Origin: Rotaria sp. Silwood1
Taxonomy: Eukaryota > Rotifera > Eurotatoria > Philodinida > Philodinidae
Length of the DNA stretch: 64,000 nucleotides
Assembly (NCBI GenBank): GCA_905250075.1
Contig: CAJNOP010000102.1
Location: forward strand, 460,635 to 524,634
Direction of reading: 5' to 3'
Shown here: piece by piece, positions 1 to 11,160 of the stretch
Layout of the letters: the number at the start of each line of letters is the position of its first letter
How positions within the stretch are numbered: the stretch's first letter is position 1
The notes under the pieces: model-generated
Databases searched by the model: none
Seen by the model: the letters and a program-made list of their open reading frames with translations, nothing else
What the model was told of the DNA's origin: nothing
Made by a program: the position numbers and the translations under genes

Positions 1-1
1 T

Positions 2-607
2 GAAAATGATAGAAACTATAATATAGATCAATCATTTGTCAATGAAAGTATTCGTCAAAATGCATCATACCATCATAACACAAGTGTTACTAAAGTTCCT
101 CGAAACAAAGTATCAACAATTTCCAATACTACACAACTCAATGATAATCAAACAAAAGATAAACGTAATACTGTTAATACAACTATTAGTACAATTGGAA
201 ATATAACTATTGAAGATGCGAATGCATCAACATCTTATAATGAACCTATACATGTTGTTAAACTAAATGGACATGAAACATCATCCATTCGAAAATCTCA
301 AATAATCAAAGTGAATTCTTCTGCAACTGAAAGCCGACGACGAAGTCGTTCGATCAATGTACGCATTGATAGTCAACCAATCATAGGGACACACTCATCA
401 AAAACTAGTTCTGTTACTGTTGCTCGAGTGAGAAGTATCTCTCACAACAATAAACCAAGAAAAAGTAATGGAATTACTATGTTCCCTGACGATGATGGAA
501 AACATACAAATAAGAAAATAAATGCTACTTCAGTTGCACATCAAAAGTCAAAAACTCGATCACATAAATCAAGACATCGAAAAATTAGTGTCCATGTCAT
601 GAATTAA
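2..607 (+). CDS. 3' part of a basic, low-complexity protein (partial)
   Basis: One frame is open from base 2 to the TAA at 605-607, about 201 residues, so the gene continues left of the window. The protein is rich in Asn, Thr and Ser in its first half. It becomes strongly basic (Arg, Lys, His, Ser) toward the C-terminus, with patches such as ESRRRSRSINVR and KSRHRKISVHVMN. I see no membrane segment, cysteine pattern or known domain. The long stop-free frame in AT-rich DNA is the main evidence of coding. It could be a disordered RNA-binding or regulatory tail, but I do not recognise the family. Confidence 0.55.
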   Translation, partial: ENDRNYNIDQSFVNESIRQNASYHHNTSVTKVPRNKVSTISNTTQLNDNQTKDKRNTVNTTISTIGNITIEDANASTSYNEPIHVVKLNGHETSSIRKSQIIKVNSSATESRRRSRSINVRIDSQPIIGTHSSKTSSVTVARVRSISHNNKPRKSNGITMFPDDDGKHTNKKINATSVAHQKSKTRSHKSRHRKISVHVMN

Positions 608-813
608 ATCTTTCATTTCTACTTGAACTTTATATATAACTCTTACATTAATTTTTTTATTTTAAGGATTATCTGTGTGCTTCTACGAATATATATATAT
701 ATATACTAATTTGAGTAACTCACGTGAAAACATAGCCAGATGTTCTAGGGATTCTTTCCTTCATCACTTGGCCACAGGTAAACATAGATGAGACATGAAA
801 AGAACCCATTTCC

Positions 814-1220
814 TCAAATCATTGTTCTCGAAATATCGAAGTTTGAAGAAAATTTCTTGATAGCAGTCAAAGTTGTAAGAAGAATCGTGTTTTAAAATTT
901 CGATCAAAAGTTTCCTAACAAGAAGGTGCTGACTATACCCTGTTGCATGCAAAATTTCAGATATTTTGAACGATGTCTCTGTAAGATATGAATTTTTCAG
1001 TATATAGACACTTTTCTTGGATATTGTAGAAGGAATGAATATTTTAGAAAAATTCTTATCTTACAGATAGTGCATTCTCAAAAACCTGAAGTTCTGTTCA
1101 AAATCTAGTTTAGCTAATGGTTTTTTATATATCCAAAGTTGGATATAGAATTTTACTGGCAATCTTGAATCTTATCAAGAAAGTTTCTTAAAACTTCGAT
1201 ATCTCAACAACGATAATTTT
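814..1220. repeat. Imperfect 60-bp inverted repeat, MITE-like
   Basis: The left arm 814-873 contains AAATATCGAAGTTTGAAGAA. The right arm 1161-1220, read on the minus strand, contains GATATCGAAGTTTTAAGAAA. The arms match over about 60 bp with scattered differences and enclose about 290 bp of AT-rich DNA. This is consistent with an old foldback or non-autonomous element. No target duplication was found. Confidence 0.45.
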
Positions 1221-1341
1221 AGAATATGACTTATTTTTTTAGATGTTTCATATCTTATCTATACCTACTTATAGCTAAATGATTGAGCCAAAACAACTTC
1301 AATGCATGGGTATATGCACTCATCTGTTTGTTATGAAAAGA

Positions 1342-1430
1342 GAGTGTGGGTATGGGGTGTAGGTGTGACCTTGGTTGTATGTAAATATAAATGGAAAGGA
1401 AAATAATATCCAGATCCACACCCACACCCT
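1342..1430. repeat. Telomere-like fold-back pair 1
   Basis: A G-rich arm (GTGTGGGTATGGGGTGTAGG) at the left and a C-rich arm (CCACACCCACACCCT) at the right, separated by about 45 bp. The unit resembles the bdelloid telomeric hexamer TGTGGG. The order is G-rich then C-rich. Confidence 0.7.
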
Positions 1431-1753
1431 GTAGAAGATGATTGCTGTGTTCAGTCCTTTGTTTCTTCACTTTTGAATCACTTTACAAGACTCAATAACA
1501 TTTAATAATCAGTAAAATATTAGACTGTATCTCCTGGTAATTTTGGAAAAATATGGACAAAGTATTAAATATATATTGTATTCTTACATTGCAATGCCTA
1601 CCTTTGTATTGCATCAGTTTCAAAATGAATGGAACAAATGATGAAATCGATGATTCATCTGACACCTGTATTGCAACATCCGAAGAAAAGCATAATTTTT
1701 TTTGTGATCTGAGAAAACGAAAGCAATACTTGGATAGAGAATGAAGTATGAGT

Positions 1754-1761
1754 AAAAAAAA
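1754..1761 (-). terminator. RNA polymerase III T-run terminator
   Basis: A run of eight A on the plus strand is T8 on the minus strand. It begins 9 bases after the discriminator base of the tRNA at 1770-1840, the expected position and form of a Pol III stop signal. Confidence 0.75.
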
Positions 1762-1769
1762 GAGTCGAA

Positions 1770-1840
1770 TACACCGGCCGGGAGTTGAACCCGGATCACT
1801 CGCGTGTCACACGAGTATTCTACCGCTAAACTACCAGTGC
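1770..1840 (-). tRNA. tRNA-Val(GAC) with a tRNA-Gly-like body
   Basis: The minus strand folds into a complete 71-nt cloverleaf. The acceptor is GCACTGG/CCGGTGT with discriminator A. The D arm is GTTT/GAAT around AGCGGTA. The anticodon stem is CTCGT/GCGAG with loop GTGACAC, and the T arm is CCGGG/CCCGG. The A box (TAGTTTAGCGG) and B box (GGTTCAACTCC) are intact, and a T8 run follows. The anticodon at 1806-1808 reads GAC (valine, GUC codon). The length and most of the body resemble eukaryotic tRNA-Gly(GCC). Valine tRNAs in eukaryotes normally carry A34, not G34, and position 32 here is G rather than a pyrimidine. It may be a mischarging or pseudo-tRNA derived from tRNA-Gly, or a real rare isoacceptor. 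Confidence 0.85.
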
Positions 1841-2096
1841 TCGTTCTTGTCACTTAGAAAATCTTTCAAATTAAACAATTTGATTCAATGATCTCTGAAA
1901 TAATCAAGCAGTATGTATGACAATCACTCGATTCATGTATTTTAACATCTAATTATCGCTGGAATGCTGTAATTTAAGAACGTATCGAAACAAATAATTA
2001 TACTAGAGCTATCCATTTCAAAATATCGTAAGGTCGACAAATTTTTGAACAGTTTGATAGGAATTCTAGAAATTTTTGGTTTTCCAGATTCGGAAG

Positions 2097-2144
2097 AGGG
2101 TGTGGGTGTGGGTTTTGTTCTCTTCTGAACCCACACCCACACCC
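2097..2144. repeat. Telomere-like fold-back pair 2
   Basis: AGGGTGTGGGTGTGGG, a 16-bp spacer (TTTTGTTCTCTTCTGA), then ACCCACACCCACACCC. This is one of the cleanest examples: near-perfect TGTGGG units on the left and their complement on the right. Confidence 0.8.
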
Positions 2145-2181
2145 GGAATCGAAAAACAAATATTACCATTCCACTCAGCAT

Positions 2182-2891
2182 CAGAGATGGGACCGGTTCG
2201 GTTTTTAACCGAACCGAACCGACTGACCGTAACCGAAATCGGTTCGATTCGAGATTTTTAAAAAATTCGGTCGGTTACGTTCGGTTCGGTTAGGGATTTT
2301 TTCGGTTACGATCGGTTCGGTTAGAAATTTTAAAAAAATCGGTCGGTTACGTTCGGTTCGGTTAGAAAGAATCGACATAATCTTTTGATTTGAGTTCGAT
2401 GGACTTTTTGAGACATAAGAAGAAAAAAGTGTAATCGTACAACAATTAGCTGTTGTTCGTAACTCGTATTATCTCACATGTTTTTTAAATTTGTTGTGAG
2501 AGGTAAGAAAGTTATAATATAGTAAGAGGATTCAATAAATAATCTTTCTTCGTTACTTTCTCTAGATGTTGATTGCTCATAGTTGCTACTGTCCGATTTG
2601 TTGTTGCTAATTTATAAAGCACTAATACCCTAATTAACATAAGCTAAACTTCGCTTTCTCTAAACTCGGTTCGATTACGAAATTTTTGAAATTCGGTCGG
2701 TTACGGTCGGTTCGGTTAGAAATTTTTAAATATTCGGTCGGTTACATTCGGTTCGGTTAGAGATTTTTTCGGTTCCGGTCGGTTCGGTTAGAAATTTTAA
2801 AAAATTCGGTCGGTTACGTTCGGTTCCGTTAGAGATTTTTTCGGTTACGGTCGGTTCGGTTTGGCAAAAATGCCAACCGATCCCACCTCTG
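2182..2891. mobile_element. Non-autonomous element built of CGGTTCGGTT repeats, hAT-like ends
   Basis: The ends are inverted copies: left CAGAGATGGGACCGGTT, right (minus strand) CAGAGGTGGGATCGGTT. Between them lie two clusters of CGGTTACG/CGGTTCGGTTAG units alternating with A/T runs (about 2187-2368 and 2667-2880), flanking 300 bp of unique sequence. The CAGAG-type ends resemble hAT transposons. The 8 bp on either side (CTCAGCAT and TTAATTAT) do not match, so no target duplication supports the boundaries. There is no coding capacity. Confidence 0.6.
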
Positions 2892-3134
2892 TTAATTATT
2901 CTATAATTAATCTTGTTTTCCTTGAATGTTTGAAATAAAGTCTAAATAAACCGATGTTGCTGAGAAATTTAATTACAATTTAAGTTTTGTTTCAAATCTA
3001 GGTATATTTTCTTTTATTAACAAGAATAGTCAAAGAGAAAAGAAATAAGTCTACTCTTCTTATCTCATCATTATTTACTTATATTTATATCATTCTTTTA
3101 TGTTTCTTTTTCATATCTATTTCATTTTAAAGAT

Positions 3135-4929
3135 ATGTCATTAATACATGATATAATAATAATTGGTGGTGGTATTGTAGGATTAGGAGTTTTTCGTCAA
3201 TTGACATTGAATGGTTATAAAGATGTTTTATTATTAGATAAATCTTCACAAATATTAACTGGTGCAAGTTCTGGTAATAGTGGAATATTACATACAGGAT
3301 TTGATACAATACCAGAAACTTTAGAATCAAAATTAGTCAAACGTGGATATGAATTGTACCAATCGTTTGCTCAAGATATCAAATTACCAATTAAAAAGAT
3401 TGGTGCTTATATTATTGCATGGAAATCAGATGAATTAGAAACATTAAAACAAATTCTTGATACTGCACATAAAGTAAATTATTTCATTATTTGTTTTATT
3501 AATTTTATCATTTAGATGGGCGCAATACACTTTTCTAGTAAAAACAAAGACGCTTTGATCAGACATGAAATAATTCTATTTCAAAATCGAAAAAAGAATA
3601 GACAGTCGATGAGTTTGCTCAGTGTTGTGAAAAACTATAAAGAAGCATTCAATTATTTGAAATTTGTTTGACTTATTTTCAAGCAAGTGAAGTTTTTGAA
3701 AAACAAAATTGATACATAAAAAATTTCAATTTGTTTATCACGAAAATTTAAGCTCTTAGATATCAAATTTTTCTAATTGCATATTCTTTATTTGCCAACA
3801 TGTTTTTCTTTCTACTGATTTCAATGGAAAAACAAGATTCTCTTATATTTTACAATTTTCTTAAAATATTTTTATTCTCTTATAGAATGGTGTGACTGAT
3901 ATAGAAGAGATATCACCTACTACTTTATATGAACGTGAACCTCATTTACGTGCTAATGCTTTAAATGCTCTCTATATTCCAGGTGAATGTATAGTTGATC
4001 CACTTACATTACCTTTAATTTTATATATGCAAAGTAAACTATTAGGTGGATATGTACAAATGAATACAGAAATAATCAATGGTAAATATGATTTAGAAAA
4101 AAAATATTGGCTATTAAATGATGGACAATTTAAAAGTAGAATAGTTATTAACTGTGCTGGTTTATATGGTGATTATATTGAACAAATTCGTATCAATCAA
4201 CAAGTTTCTTCAACATCAACATTTACTATTCAACCACGTATAGGACAGTTTTCAGTTTATTCATCATCTATATCTGAATTGCCTATAAAATCAATTATTT
4301 TACCATTACCAACAAAATTTACTAAAGGTATAATTATATATCCAAATTTATTTAATCAAATCATTATTGGACCAACAGCTGAAACACAACATGATCGATC
4401 TCAAGCACCAATTAAATCTGATATAAATAATATATTATATAATAAAATCAATGAATTGATACCAACATTTTCAAAATTAAATTATCAACATATTGGATCA
4501 TATACAGGAATACGACCAGCTACAGAATATTCTGATTATCAAATACATTCATATAATGATTTACAATGGATATGTTGTGGTGGAATACGTTCAACAGGAT
4601 TATCATCATCATTAGCAATAGGAGAATATATATGTAATAAATTAAATGAAATGATTAATATCAAACATGAAATTGTTTGTGAAGGATATTCATCGGAAAG
4701 ATACTATCAATCATTAGAACAATTAAAATCAATGTTTAGTTTGACATTAAATGGATTACAACCGAATTTAATTGTAAATGAATCAAAAGTTTTACCAACA
4801 ATAACAGGTGATATAAAATTAGGTGATAATATGAAATCATTAAATTTAAAAATAGATTGTGCTGGTGAAATTTTTGATATTTCACATTCGTTATTAAAAT
4901 TAGCATGGATAACAAAACGCTTAGAATAA
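3135..4929 (+). CDS. FAD-dependent oxidoreductase, DAO superfamily (glycerol-3-phosphate / L-2-hydroxyglutarate dehydrogenase-like)
   Basis: Two exons, 3135-3473 and 3886-4929, give 460 residues. The intron (412 bp) begins GTAAAT, ends TTATAG and keeps phase 0. Residues 6-20 hold the dinucleotide-binding motif IIIIGGGIVGLGVFRQL. Residues about 43-57 (GASSGNSGILHTGFD) are the conserved loop following the first strand-helix unit in this superfamily. A second FAD-contact region near the C-terminus reads CCGGIRSTGLSSSLAIGEY. The family oxidises small hydroxyacids or glycerol-3-phosphate with FAD. The exact substrate cannot be read from the sequence. No C-terminal [2Fe-2S] (BFD-like) domain is present. 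No mitochondrial targeting peptide is obvious, since the FAD motif starts at once. The SGNSGILHTGFD form is reminiscent of bacterial homologues, so horizontal origin is possible but unproven. Codon use matches the neighbourhood. Confidence 0.85.
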
Positions 4930-5516
4930 ATCATTCTTTTTGTATCCTAAAAATGAACTTTTTATTAATTTAAAATAAAATTTTAGTGATTACTACAGTT
5001 CTTCAAAAAAATAAATTATATTTAGTAGTGATAATGTTTCGGCATAATCGACCACAGTCTAGATGCTACAAAAGAGAGTCTCAAAAGTTTGCACAGAAAA
5101 GTTTATGTCAATAACTCTTATGCAGATGAAATGATTGAATTACAATACAGAATGCGTTAAAGGAATCTAAATGATGAATGTTACTTATAAAATAAATTTT
5201 GTAAGACATTCACTGATGATTGATGAAACAAAAGCGCCGAGAAAGTTGTTACGTTTGTGTTGAGCATACTATCAATTGGTATTGTCGTATTGAACGATGG
5301 CAGAGAATAGAAGAAAAACAAAACACATGGAAGAAAATTGAACAAGAAAATAATCATAAAGGATAGAGCCAACAGTTCTTTTGATTCTGTAATAAACCTA
5401 AATCATTAATCACTTAGAGAAAATTATGTTTTGAGCCTCTCAAATAGCAACTTTATGGATGATATGACGAAAACTTAATTAAGATGATAAGCGAAGCTTT
5501 TGGCGCAATATATGTC

Positions 5517-5576
5517 AGTGTGGATGTATTCGTATAGATGACAAAAAACCACACTCACATCCTACACCCATACCCT
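5517..5576. repeat. Telomere-like fold-back pair 3 (degenerate)
   Basis: The left arm GTGTGGATG is weak. The right arm is CCACACTCACATCCTACACC followed by CATACCCT. The order is G-rich then C-rich. It sits only 35 bp from pair 4. Confidence 0.55.
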
Positions 5577-5611
5577 ATTTAGATAGTTCGAATAAAAGAA
5601 AAAAAAGACAG

Positions 5612-5659
5612 AGAGTGTGGTTGTGGGTATGGCTCTTATCTCTACTCATACCATACCCT
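5612..5659. repeat. Telomere-like fold-back pair 4
   Basis: The left arm is GAGTGTGGTTGTGGGTATGG and the right arm is ACTCATACCATACCCT, with a 12-bp pyrimidine-rich spacer. Confidence 0.65.
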
Positions 5660-6276
5660 AGGATTCGTTCATAGTGTGAATATTTTTTTTTATCTGCGTA
5701 TGTAAGTATAGTGGATTAAATAAGGATTTAACAAGTCGAAGTCTTACCAAGATATTCCAATCGAATCTACATGTAATGTACGTAATAGACATTCTGACTC
5801 AATTCTTTTTTGAAATAATACGTCCATGTGATTTGTACCTACATTATATAATCATCTTTAGTTGCTTTCCTTTTATCCATAGAAGTTTGTTTTGGATCGT
5901 GTGAATTCATTTCTAGATTCGAATTTTCTTTTTTCTTCATAGATGAAAAACTATCGAAACAGAATATATAGAATGATTATCATGATCACGTGAAATAGGA
6001 GATTGCTGATGACCAACATTTGCTTTTGTTGAAAAACAGATCATAATACCATAAAGATGCGTCAACTTTTATTTGTATGTATATGACATAAATCATAAAA
6101 GTCATGATGTTAAATTACTCGACGGTTATTTATTATTTTATTTTTGTTTGACAATATAGATACACAAAAAAGCATTGAATGATTCTCATTCATCTTTTTA
6201 AAGCATCACTAATGTCAATAAAAAAAAAGAAGGTTCGTCGAACGGAGAATAGATATAAAGTGAATGTAATTGCAAT

Positions 6277-8590
6277 CTATTTAATCTGCACACCAGACAT
6301 TATGTTAGGCAGCTCCATGAGTTGATGGTTTGCCCTTTTTAATTTATAGGATAATATTTGAGAAGCCGTATGTATCTCATTCTGTTCTGTAACAGCATTT
6401 GCCATATTTCTGATAGGTACAACGCGAATATTCCAACGTCCGAAACATATTATGAATAATGAATGTACTAGATTAAATAGTTCAATTCGAAAAGTACCCG
6501 ATGCTAATATATATAAATAGAATGCTGAAACAGGAAATAGAAACACACATAATTCAGCGGAAAAAAATGCAAATTTTTCAATAGCTAAACGATCAGGTGA
6601 CTTATTTGGAACATTACTAGTTATAGCAGCGTAAAGTGTATAAATAAATTGAGGTGATTGAACAATACAATAAACAATGACTTGTATAAATAGCATGGCT
6701 AATGCATTTTGATCACGTGTACGCTGAAGATGTGTATTAGTACTTTGTTGAGTAGAAAGAATACTAGCATGTATCTGTTGTTCATGTATATCTCGTTTGG
6801 TTGCAAGATTACGTCGAATGAGTAAAGCACTTACAATCATAATTGTTGCAGGAAAGATACCCCCCGTAGTTAACAAATAGATACTGTGATAGAGTGCCGC
6901 TGCTCGATTATATACGATAGCACAAATACCAGCCGCTTCACGTATCTCATAGAATATTAATGTATGAATAGGTAAGACAAGCCAAACGCCAATAACAATA
7001 AGAATCACCCGACGTGCTACATGTACTTGTGCAAATCTTCGTACACGAACATTTCTTGAACTTAATGCATATCGATCGAGACAAGCCATAGTTATCATCC
7101 AACGTCCCATCATCATAGTTGACTGCAATATATAGAGACGTGCCTTACAAAATGCACGTATTGTTGTAATTGGATCTGGATGATTGAGTGAATAGAGATA
7201 AGTACCACAACTCAAAGCTATAGTTATGATCAATATTGTTGATGCGCCCAAAAAGTCTACAAAGAACAAATTTATAATGATCAGCAACACGAGTGATATT
7301 GTTTTTGACATTTTAATTCCGTAGAAAATGCGCTAATAGCTATTTGTTTTTAAATTTTCTATGAAAACCAAGTTCACGTAGATTTATTAACCTTTTTTCA
7401 CATTTGTTCAGTGATTTCATATATTAAACAGTTTAAATCGAAAGTATAGTGGAACGAGAAAAACTTATATGAACAAGAAGCAAAGGTTTTATTGCTCTTT
7501 GTAAAAAAAAAATAGAAAAGCAATTAACTCACTTATACTATGTTGAGAAAACTAGCTTGAACACTTTTGAATTATAATCAACGCGAAAATATGTTTACAT
7601 TTCTTTAGAAATAGAGTTGTAAGACATCGGGGACACTTCAAAAATGAGTGCTAGGTATGTTGAGTCAATAGATCTGTCAGTTAAAAAAACATTAATTCAT
7701 AAATATTAGGTGGCTCTTATCATGCATGAATCATTCTGACATATTAATAATTACTCTACAGCGTGGCAGCTTGTCAAAAAAACTCTCTCGTTCTTTAAGA
7801 TGCTACCTACGCTGAAATTTAGAATGTAGGCATTAGTTACTATTTTATTTTTATAAAACCTAATGCAGCTAGAGGTGATCAATGTCGGAACTAAACTCAA
7901 AGTTCAAAGATTGAAAATCTAATGTAAAATATCTGCGAATATCTAAAGACTGTTATTCTCTTGAGATTAATGCTCTACAAATACGGCTATTCAGTTAGGA
8001 AAATTTTCCAATGATTATGATTTATCCTATGATTGAAACATTTCTGTTGTTACCTCTTGTCTACTTCATTGTATTTAATCTTACTATTCCCATTATATGT
8101 AAGATACAAATCAGTTGAACCTTATTATTGAGATTGATCATCGTAGTATTACAAACTGAAATAATTGATCAAAAATGAGTTCAATGTTTGGATATTGAAA
8201 AGGCTCGATAGAAACAAAAACTCCTTAATAAGATCAACAAAACTTATAGTTATCAGTCAATTAAACACGTTTGCATTGGTTTATATCAAGCTCCGAAATC
8301 CACTTTTGCAATAGACAACATTTTACACACTGATTTCTGTTTGATAGGATTCATCTTTTTGGAGAACGATCGAGTTTTAATCAATTAAAAGTATTTTATA
8401 GATATATTCTGTCTGATAATAATTTACACTTACAATTACAGCATGATGTTACGCGAAATTGTCGTCGTGACAAGAGAATGACATTGAGTAAACAACCTGG
8501 TACACCGAATATGATCCATGCCGAGCAACCATAACGAATTAATTGTTGTTGAACAATGGCTAGTGTTGTAATTATCGTTGATGAAGCCAT
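6277..8590 (-). CDS. Rhodopsin-like G protein-coupled receptor (rotifer-expanded type)
   Basis: Two exons on the minus strand, 8590-8434 and 7256-6277, encode about 378 residues. The intron (1177 bp) starts GTAAGTG and ends TTTGTAG; the junction codon is TAC in a CCNYFLGAS context. Seven hydrophobic segments can be followed. TM1 is in exon 1 (IIFGVPGCLLNVILLSRR). TM3 ends in the class A signature CLDRY. A cysteine precedes TM3 (FCKARLYIL) and a second lies in extracellular loop 2 (GICAIVY), the usual disulfide pair. TM6 contains VYCIVQSPQFIYTLY, and TM7 contains a degenerate NPxxY position, FPVSAFYLYI. The C-terminal tail is about 60 residues. The ligand is unknown. The start ATG at 8590 is the only one that gives TM1. 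This fits the large orphan GPCR families of bdelloids. Confidence 0.85.
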
Positions 8591-9103
8591 TGTTGTGCAT
8601 GAAAAAGTTCTCTTAGTTTTTCTGCTCCTTTGTTTTTGACAAACTCAAGCTGTGTAAAAAAAATACTGTTTTGAATAATAAAAGAAACGAAAACATGTGA
8701 AAGTTGAGACACGGAAGTGTTGAAAAGAAGAGAGAAACACTTCATATAATACATTTCAAAATATAATTAATGCAAGTAATAATGGCGTGAATAACTCAAA
8801 AGCTCGGTGATCTACTCGTTTGGCAGATGTTTAAACAGTGAAATGGTTTTAAAATGGTTCAAAAAGTCATAAAAATAATGATGCAAAATTTTCATAACTA
8901 ATAAATTCTACGCAAGGCACTAAAATAATTACTTTGAATAAAATGAGAATCGTGTCAAAAATAGAATGTTAATATCAGAAATAAAAACAGCCATTTTTAG
9001 ACTATTTTAGTAACATTCTCCGTTGCCATATCTTCCTCAATGATTGTCCATTAGAATTATTTAAAACCTTCGTTGCCGTCTAAAATACCTTTTCTTATAA
9101 CGA

Positions 9104-9150
9104 TGTGAGTATGGGTGTATTTGAAGAGAAGATCCACAACCCACACCCTC
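9104..9150. repeat. Telomere-like fold-back pair 5
   Basis: The left arm is GTGAGTATGGGTGT. The spacer is ATTTGAAGAGAAGATC. The right arm is CACAACCCACACCCT. The GAAGAGAAGATCCA core recurs in pairs 6 and 12. Confidence 0.65.
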
Positions 9151-9721
9151 AAACTTTCCTTTCTTTTCTCTTACACAGCACGATTGATTGGACTCAAACT
9201 ATTTTTATGAACACTTCGATCAAGTTGCGGCACGTATTTTGGTAGATTTTACAAAACTAGCACCATTTGAAAAAAAACTTATTTTTAATGGTTTTTTTAA
9301 TAGCGTCTCTAGTGTTTTGCTTCTTTTTTCAAAGAAAAAAAAATACACACACACTCAAATCTGTTGCCACTTGTCGTAGTAAAATTTCAGCCCAAAAAAA
9401 GCGTAATGTAAATGTTTGGAGACGAGCAAAATTTCAGATCCTTTTTGGCTCTTGGCTTCTCAAGGTCTCTGGAAAAAAAAAGCATTTCGGAAGTTTGCAT
9501 TTTTCACCAACTTTGTTCAATTCATCGAGATCTATCTACCTTGAAAGTTTACAAAATTTTCGCCTCACTGTTCTCAAGAAACCTTGAAAAAAGGAGGGAC
9601 TTGATTGCAGCAGAATTAAAGATTACATCTTATATTTATATTATGTATGACATATGCAAGAGTCACAGCGATCTACGTCTCGAAATCAGCATAATAGACA
9701 ATATATAACTCAAGAAACAAA

Positions 9722-10848
9722 TCAGGAATTTAGATAAAAGTTAGGACATTTAAAAACTGATGGTGATATTTCTGCCAAGGACCAAACCTGCATTAAAAAT
9801 GAATGAAGTAAAGATTACTTGTTAAAATTACAACGTAAAAATGATTAAGGAAAAATCAACTATGTCATGGCATAATTTCTTGTTAAATATATACTTCCTA
9901 TTCTGTTCTTTTCCCTTGCATTCTCTCTCTATGTTATTATTAAATATCTAAGAATTTTATTCGCATGATGGAAAACATACTGAATAACAACAAAAATTAA
10001 TTAGAAATTTTATTAGCGCAGTCTGTTGAAAGCTTAAATGCGAAATTCATAAATCTCCTTTAGCTTCATTATAGTAATTAACACAAAATACACAATGAAT
10101 GAAATCTCTAAAAGATGATAATTCTCTTTCAATAATGATGGATTGTCAACAAACTTTAATTCTTTTTTATTTCTACATGTTGAACAGAGGTTTTGTTTTC
10201 TTTTTTTTACATGCATTATTCTTTTCGTCTTCACTGTTGTTATTTGCTCGGTATTTTTCATTTTCATATTTCATTTTTCTTAATTTAAGATTTTTTTTAT
10301 TAGTATAAGCATTAAATTAAATGGCACTTAAGGCTATTGTAAATATTTCCGGTTTCTTAAATTTGTAATAGGAAGGAGAAGTGTTGAAACTTGGACTTAA
10401 AATCTACACCCAATATCTTTTTTGAAAATATAGATGAATTCCCCACAATATCGATAGACAACGATGTCTTAATGTTGAATATGAACGGTTAGAAGAAAAA
10501 GAAATCCAGTTAATGTTAAGCTAGCTGATTTGGAAAATTAATTATTTGAAAGTAATCAAAATGGTGACAAATTACGAAAAAACAGAAAAAATGAATGATT
10601 GAAATAAATATAAATTGAACATAATCTTTTTGTTGTGAAAAATATTCTATAAATATTTCTATATAAGTTTTGAAGAAACACAGTACAATAAAAGAGCATG
10701 TCATAATCACGCAAATACTGTCGTATAGAGACCGACCATAAAATATCAGCATTAAATCAGAATTTTCAATTATGAGAGGATAATTATGACACTTGAAAAC
10801 AGTTAGAAAAATAAAAATCAGGAAAACAGTATCGCCGTGAGACCTCCA
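9722..10848. mobile_element. Element flanked by AAATCAGGA motifs, copy A
   Basis: The left end (AAATCAGGAATTTAGATAAA, then AGGACATTTAAAAACTGAT) aligns with the start of copy B near 13345. The right end (CAGGAAAACAGTATCGCCGT, then GAGACCTCC) aligns with 14243-14270. Inner parts near 10630-10730 also resemble 14060-14150. About 1.1 kb, no coding capacity. It is a non-autonomous dispersed element of unknown class. Confidence 0.4.
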
Positions 10849-11106
10849 TATGGCATTGCTTAATAAATATCGAAACGTCAGTCATAGACTACATTAGTCT
10901 GTCAGAAAAAGAAAAAAAAAACATCTCTTGAACATGTCTGTCATTATACAGAACATCAATTTGAGTACTCAAACTTTCTAAATATTGTACTCATTTTATT
11001 TTGTAGTTTCTATTCAATAATTGAGTGGCGCAGGACAGAATTTCACTTTCACTTCAATAGTTTCAAACGTAGATAAAAGTCCAATTTGTTCTGTAATATA
11101 TTTAAT

Positions 11107-11160
11107 GCGTGGGTGTGGTTATCGATATGTTTGAGAGTGAAGTGAAGATCCATATCCACA
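11107..11160. repeat. Telomere-like fold-back pair 6
   Basis: The left arm is GCGTGGGTGTGG. The spacer contains GTGAAGTGAAGATCC. The right arm CATATCCACA is short and degenerate. Confidence 0.5.

Larger units (their letters stand above)
608..1753. other. Intergenic stretch with a decayed inverted repeat and a telomere-like pair
   Basis: No convincing gene is visible. It holds an imperfect inverted repeat (814-873 against 1161-1220) and a telomere-like fold-back at 1342-1430, both listed separately. Short open frames here lack any recognisable motif. Confidence 0.5.
1841..3134. other. Intergenic stretch dominated by repeats
   Basis: It holds a telomere-like pair (2097-2144) and the CGGTTCGGTT element (2182-2891). 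The remaining 240 bp before the oxidoreductase start is AT-rich, with no gene seen. Confidence 0.5.
4930..6276. other. Intergenic, two telomere-like pairs
   Basis: No gene is seen. Telomere-like pairs lie at 5517-5576 and 5612-5659. The rest is AT-rich with short, unsupported open frames. Confidence 0.5.

Noticed and set aside
2097..2261. Short open frames running through the telomere-like tract and the CGGTTCGG array
   Set aside because: Simple-repeat translations (WVWV, PTPTP) without any conserved protein feature.
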